Assembly (NCBI GenBank): GCA_003568315.1
Contig: PWYL01000001.1
Span: 1 to 39,565, forward strand
Reading direction: 5' to 3'
Length of the DNA: 39,565 nucleotides
From: Mollicutes bacterium
GTDB taxonomy: Bacteria; Bacillota_I; Bacilli_A; Izemoplasmatales; Izemoplasmataceae
Positions 36,267 through 39,565 of this stretch are shown here, one piece after another; position 1 is the stretch's first letter; each line of letters starts with the position of its first letter. The position numbers were made by a program, and so were the translations under genes. Below the pieces are notes generated by a model. It searched no databases. It was given only the letters and a program-made list of their open reading frames with translations, and was not told the DNA's origin.

Positions 36267-37882
36267 TCTATATTATCGGTTTCATCCTGATCCTCGGCCT
36301 GGTGATCTTCGTCCACGAACTCGGACATTTCGTCATGGCCAAGCGGGCCGGTATCCTCTGCCACGAGTTCGCCATCGGCATGGGCCCCATCCTCTTCAGC
36401 AAGCGCAAGGGAGAGACCCTCTACAGCCTCCGGCTCATCCCGATCGGCGGTTTTGTCATGATGGCCGGCGAGGAAGTGAACGAGGACTTCCTGAAGAAGG
36501 ACCGGAATGTGCTTGTGACAAAGAACGACAAGGGCGAAATCGACCAGATCATCCTCTCTTCCGATGATCCCCGCTTCCCCGAGGCCGAGGAAGTGACAGT
36601 CGAATCCTATGACCTGAAAGGAAAAGAAGAAGCCCCCATGCATCTGAACGGGGAGCCTCTCGCCGATGAGGCCTATTATGTCATGACCAAAAAACGGATG
36701 CGGATCGCCCCGTTTGGCAGGAGTTTCGACTCGAAGAGCCTTCCCGCCCGATTCAAGACGATTTTCGCCGGGCCTTTCATGAATCTCGTGCTGGCGTTCT
36801 TCCTGTTTTTGCTTCTCGGGTTTTTGATCGGTGTTCCCAAGGACACGCTGGAGATCGGTCAAATCCAACAAGATGCCCCCGCCGACGGCGTGTTCCTTCC
36901 CGGAGACGAAGTGGTTCGCGTTGCAGGACCACAAGGCGGTGAACCCGCCGATTGGGCCGAGTTCACGGGCATGTTGCGGAACATGAGAGGCGAGCGCACT
37001 TGGGAGATTGTCGTTTTGCGCGACGGAGAAGAACAGACGCTAAAGGTCGTCCCCCTCCTCGCTTTCAACGCCTTGGGCTTCCGCAACATGACCGAAGCCG
37101 AATTCCACGACCTCCACGGCGACGAAGAAGTCTTCGATCCCGATGTCGTCCGGGTGGGTCGAATCGCCGACAACAGCCCCGCCGCGGGAGCCGTCATGAC
37201 TGAAGGTTGCGCCCGTGAACAGGGCGAAGGTCTCAAGAGAGGCGATGTCATCCTTGCCGTAGACGGCATCGAGATCGAAAAATGGCAGACCTTCATCGAC
37301 ATTGTCGAAGCCGATTACGGCCCCGACGCCGATTGGCGCCAAAAGACCTACACCTTCGAGATTCTCCGGGACGGCGAAGAACATGTTTTGGAAATCGCCC
37401 CCTATCCGCCGGAAATCCTCGGTATCCAGGACGTGCCCGCGCTCACTGTGGCCATGGGGGTTTCGAGACCGACCGAGTTCGCCTTCTTCCAGAGTTTCCC
37501 CCAAGCTTTCGCCTTCATGGGCCAATCGGTCATGATGATCGTCGGCACGCTCAGACTTCTTTTCACCGGCGTCGCCGGTGTCGGCGACCTCGCGGGTCCC
37601 GTCGGCATCGCCGCCATCACGGCCGATGTCATCCAGGCGGGGTTGATTACACTCATCAACTGGGTGGGGCTTCTGAGTGTGAATCTCGCCATTTTGAATC
37701 TCCTTCCCATCCCCGCGCTCGATGGAGGAAGAATCGTTTTCTTGGGCTATGAAGCCGTCACCCGCCGGAAGCCCAACAAGACCATTGAGAACTATCTCCA
37801 TCTCATCATGTTCTTTCTGCTCATCGGTCTCATCATCTATGTCACCTACAACGATATCTTGCGACTCTTGAATATAGGATAG
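36263..37882 (+). CDS. rseP: Site-2 zinc metalloprotease RseP/RasP
   Basis: A 539-residue intramembrane protease that cuts anti-sigma factors and leftover signal peptides. Zinc ligands are His18 and His22 (HELGH) in the first helix, and Asp487 in the PALDGGR motif of a later helix. Two PDZ-like regions lie between, at about residues 195-270 and 295-385 (LKRGDVILAVDGIEI in the second). It is longer than Bacillus RasP (about 420 residues): besides the second PDZ there is an acidic insert at about 75-135. Position between dxr and proS is the conserved Bacillota order. Confidence 0.94.
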   Translation: MIYIIGFILILGLVIFVHELGHFVMAKRAGILCHEFAIGMGPILFSKRKGETLYSLRLIPIGGFVMMAGEEVNEDFLKKDRNVLVTKNDKGEIDQIILSSDDPRFPEAEEVTVESYDLKGKEEAPMHLNGEPLADEAYYVMTKKRMRIAPFGRSFDSKSLPARFKTIFAGPFMNLVLAFFLFLLLGFLIGVPKDTLEIGQIQQDAPADGVFLPGDEVVRVAGPQGGEPADWAEFTGMLRNMRGERTWEIVVLRDGEEQTLKVVPLLAFNALGFRNMTEAEFHDLHGDEEVFDPDVVRVGRIADNSPAAGAVMTEGCAREQGEGLKRGDVILAVDGIEIEKWQTFIDIVEADYGPDADWRQKTYTFEILRDGEEHVLEIAPYPPEILGIQDVPALTVAMGVSRPTEFAFFQSFPQAFAFMGQSVMMIVGTLRLLFTGVAGVGDLAGPVGIAAITADVIQAGLITLINWVGLLSVNLAILNLLPIPALDGGRIVFLGYEAVTRRKPNKTIENYLHLIMFFLLIGLIIYVTYNDILRLLNIG

Positions 37883-37893
37883 AGGTGTTCGCC

Positions 37894-39135
37894 ATGAAAC
37901 AGAGTCTCTTTTTCATCCCCACATTGAAAGAAGCCCCGAAAGATGCGGAAGTGAAAAGCCACCGGCTCCTATCCCGGGCGGGGCTTGTCAAGCCGGCGGC
38001 CGCCGGCATCTATTCCTATCTCCCGTTGGGTCAAAGGGTGATGCGGCGCATAGAACGGATCGTCCGCGAGGAGCATGACAAACGCGGTTGCAGCGAACTG
38101 CTCATGCCGGCGTTGCAGCCGAGAGACCTCTGGGACGAATCCGGGCGCTGGAGCGACTATGGTCCCGAGCTCATGCGGCTGAAAGACCGCAAGGAACGCG
38201 ATTTTTGTCTCGGCCCGACCCACGAGGAAGTCATCACGGCCATCGTCCGTGACCATCTGGATTCCTACAAGAAGCTTCCCTTGGCCTTGTATCAGATCCA
38301 GACCAAATACCGGGACGAACTGAGGCCCCGCTTCGGCCTCATGCGCGGCCGCGAGTTCGTCATGAAAGACCTCTACACCTTCAGCGAGAACGAAGAGGAT
38401 TTGGATTTCTGGTATGAGACGATGAAGGAAGCCTATACCGTTATTTTCGAACGGATGGGTCTCGAGACGCGCATCGTCAGTTCCGACACCGGCCAGATCG
38501 GCGGCGATGTCGCCCACGAGTTCATGGTGATGAGCGAGGTGGGCGAGGACACGATTGCCTATTGCACGGAATGTTCCTATGCGTCCAACCAGGATTTCAG
38601 CGGACTTGAGACAGGTGATGCCTGTCCCGAATGCGGCGGCAGGAGCGAGACCGCGAAAGGCATCGAGGTCGGCAACATCTTCAAACTCGGCACCAAGTAT
38701 TCGGAAAGCATGAATGCCCGTTTCACGGGCCGTGACGGCAAGAGGCACCCTGCGCAGATGGGGTGTTACGGCATCGGCATCAGCCGGACCCTCATGGCCG
38801 CCGTCGAACAGCACAGTGACGAGGAGAGCATCCTCTGGCCGAAAGAGATCCGCCCCTTCGACATCCACATTCTGCCGCTGGCTGACGAACACGTCGAAAA
38901 GGCGGAAGCGTTGACGAAAGAACTCGGCTCCTCCTATGAGGTCCTCATGGACGACAGGAGCGAACGCCCCGGTGTCAAGTTCAAGGACGCGGACCTCATC
39001 GGCATCCCCTACCGGGTCGTTCTCGGTCGGAGTCTCGAGGAAGGCAAAGTCGAGTTTGTCGACCGCTACAGGGGCGAGAAGGAGCTCATCCCCATCCAAG
39101 GCCTCCGTGAGCACCTCGAGAATGTGATCGACTGA
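37894..39135 (+). CDS. proS: Prolyl-tRNA synthetase lacking the editing insertion
   Basis: A 413-residue class II aminoacyl-tRNA synthetase. Motif 1 (KRGCSELLMPALQPRDLW), motif 2 (YRDELRPRFGLMRGREFVMKD) and motif 3 (CYGIGISRTLMAAVEQ) are intact, and the C-terminal anticodon-binding domain follows. Typical bacterial enzymes have about 565 residues with a 180-residue INS domain that hydrolyses Ala-tRNAPro. Here only 16 residues separate the paired cysteines 224/227 and 244/247 that normally flank it. Editing would have to come from a separate protein. The frame is open to GTG 37885, but ATG 37894 follows GAGGTG and is preferred. Confidence 0.96.
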   Translation: MKQSLFFIPTLKEAPKDAEVKSHRLLSRAGLVKPAAAGIYSYLPLGQRVMRRIERIVREEHDKRGCSELLMPALQPRDLWDESGRWSDYGPELMRLKDRKERDFCLGPTHEEVITAIVRDHLDSYKKLPLALYQIQTKYRDELRPRFGLMRGREFVMKDLYTFSENEEDLDFWYETMKEAYTVIFERMGLETRIVSSDTGQIGGDVAHEFMVMSEVGEDTIAYCTECSYASNQDFSGLETGDACPECGGRSETAKGIEVGNIFKLGTKYSESMNARFTGRDGKRHPAQMGCYGIGISRTLMAAVEQHSDEESILWPKEIRPFDIHILPLADEHVEKAEALTKELGSSYEVLMDDRSERPGVKFKDADLIGIPYRVVLGRSLEEGKVEFVDRYRGEKELIPIQGLREHLENVID

Positions 39136-39142
39136 ATGCACA

Positions 39143-39164
39143 GGGGGCGGGAAATCGCCCCCTT
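39143..39164 (+). terminator. Intrinsic terminator after proS
   Basis: GGGGGCG (39143-39149) pairs with CGCCCCC (39156-39162) around GGAAAT, followed by a T-rich but interrupted tract. It ends the long uppS-proS operon before the rRNA promoters. The stretch 39165-39229 shows no gene. Confidence 0.8.
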
Positions 39165-39229
39165 CATCTTCTTCATCATGCGGAATGACCACGACTCGGC
39201 GATTTGTCGAAAAAAATGGGGTCTACCTA

Positions 39230-39258
39230 TTGACTTTAAAAGTCAAAAAATATATACT
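39230..39258 (+). promoter_or_regulatory. rrnP1: rRNA promoter P1
   Basis: TTGACT (39230-39235) and TATACT (39253-39258) are separated by 17 bases, about 220 bases before the 16S gene. The -35 lies inside a perfect 8-1-8 palindrome (39230-39246). Confidence 0.85.
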
Positions 39259-39348
39259 CTTTATTGCGGGCCGAAGAAACGGAGAGCTCGCAACGCTTTT
39301 AAAAAGGGGAAAACAAGCCGTTTTCCCGGACGCGACGAGCGTCTAGTA

Positions 39349-39377
39349 TTGACACCTGAGGTGCTTTGTAGTATAAT
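39349..39377 (+). promoter_or_regulatory. rrnP2: rRNA promoter P2
   Basis: TTGACA (39349-39354) and TATAAT (39372-39377) are separated by 17 bases: a perfect consensus about 100 bases before 16S. Two hairpins (39307-39327 and 39330-39344) lie between P1 and P2. Tandem promoters are typical of rRNA operons. Confidence 0.92.
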
Positions 39378-39397
39378 TCTAGCGCACCGAAAAGGAA

Positions 39398-39414
39398 TGG
39401 TCTTTGAAAACTGA
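39398..39414 (+). promoter_or_regulatory. boxA-like antitermination element in the 16S leader
   Basis: GGTCTTTGAAAACTGAA resembles the boxA/Nus recognition sequence and the conserved TCTTTGAAAACTGAATA of Bacillota rRNA spacers. It lies between P2 and 16S, where NusB/S10-dependent antitermination normally begins. A small hairpin AACTCC/GGAGTT (about 39455-39470) follows. Confidence 0.7.
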
Positions 39415-39478
39415 ATAGAACAAACCTGCTTTTGAGTTTCTTTCGATCGAACTGAACTCCATACGGAGTTTCGATACT

Positions 39479-39565
39479 TTTATGGAGAGTTTGATCTTGG
39501 CTCAGGATGAACGCTGGCGGCATGCCTAATACATGCAAGTCGAACGGGGTTCGCTTCGGCGGACC
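39479..39565 (+). rRNA. rrs: 16S ribosomal RNA, 5' end only
   Basis: The conserved 5' sequence GGAGAGTTTGAT, GGCTCAGGATGAACGCTGG and GCATGCCTAATACATGCAAG is unmistakable. The mature start is placed at about 39479 by counting back from the conserved AGAGTTTG. The bases after GATC are TTGG instead of CTGG or ATGG. The gene continues past the end of the window. Confidence 0.97.

Overview
The window reads as a chromosomal segment of a Bacillota-lineage bacterium, most likely near the Mollicutes/Acholeplasma-Izemoplasma or Erysipelotrichia side. This is an inference from gene order (rpsB-tsf-pyrH-frr-uppS-cdsA-dxr-rseP-proS; lepB-rbgA-rnhB), a FabK-type enoyl reductase, a soluble SftA-type translocase, strong AGGAGG ribosome binding sites and the start of the 16S rRNA. 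The DNA is moderately GC-rich by eye. TGA is the commonest stop codon, so the standard bacterial code applies, not the mycoplasma code. Genes are dense, mostly on the + strand, and often overlap by ATGA. No phage, insertion sequence, CRISPR array or tRNA was seen.

Layout. 1-31: start of a divergent HAD-type phosphatase gene (minus strand). 141-6357: one tight + strand run holding a membrane protein of unknown function, a thioredoxin-like protein, SftA, signal peptidase I, RbgA, RNase HII and TsaC. 6446-13978: rpiB, then a complete F-type ATP synthase operon (atpZ-atpI-atpB-atpE-atpF-atpH-atpA-atpG-atpD-atpC) whose c subunit carries the residues of a sodium-binding rotor. 14070-15225: a Dps ferritin and a biotin-protein ligase interrupted by an in-frame TAA. 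15446-24666: a palindromic operator, a consensus promoter and an 11-gene type II fatty-acid synthesis operon (acpP-accBCDA-fabH-fabK-fabD-fabG-fabF-fabZ). 24723-26602: pld-dut on the minus strand.

26724-29116: a promoter, a clear cobalamin riboswitch with its terminator, a lipoprotein that joins a DUF4430 domain to a putative alpha-toroid (the two building blocks of animal intrinsic factor and transcobalamin, in the opposite order), a second membrane-anchored DUF4430 protein, and an ECF-type substrate-binding membrane subunit. I read this as a vitamin B12 scavenging module and consider it the most interesting system here. 29260-29721: a DUF2784 membrane protein behind a hairpin-rich leader.

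29768-39135: the translation and envelope cluster. It starts with a structured rpsB leader with a possible pseudoknot. The S2 protein has a long Lys/Glu/Ala/Pro repeat tail ending in a Rho-N/SAP-like domain. The cluster ends with a short prolyl-tRNA synthetase that lacks the editing insertion. 39230-39565: two consensus rRNA promoters, a boxA-like element and the first bases of 16S rRNA, where the window ends.

The genes cover core housekeeping: energy coupling, membrane lipid synthesis (biotin ligase and carboxylase feeding the Fab enzymes, CdsA for phospholipid), isoprenoid synthesis by the MEP route (Dxr, UppS), translation, protein export and cofactor uptake.
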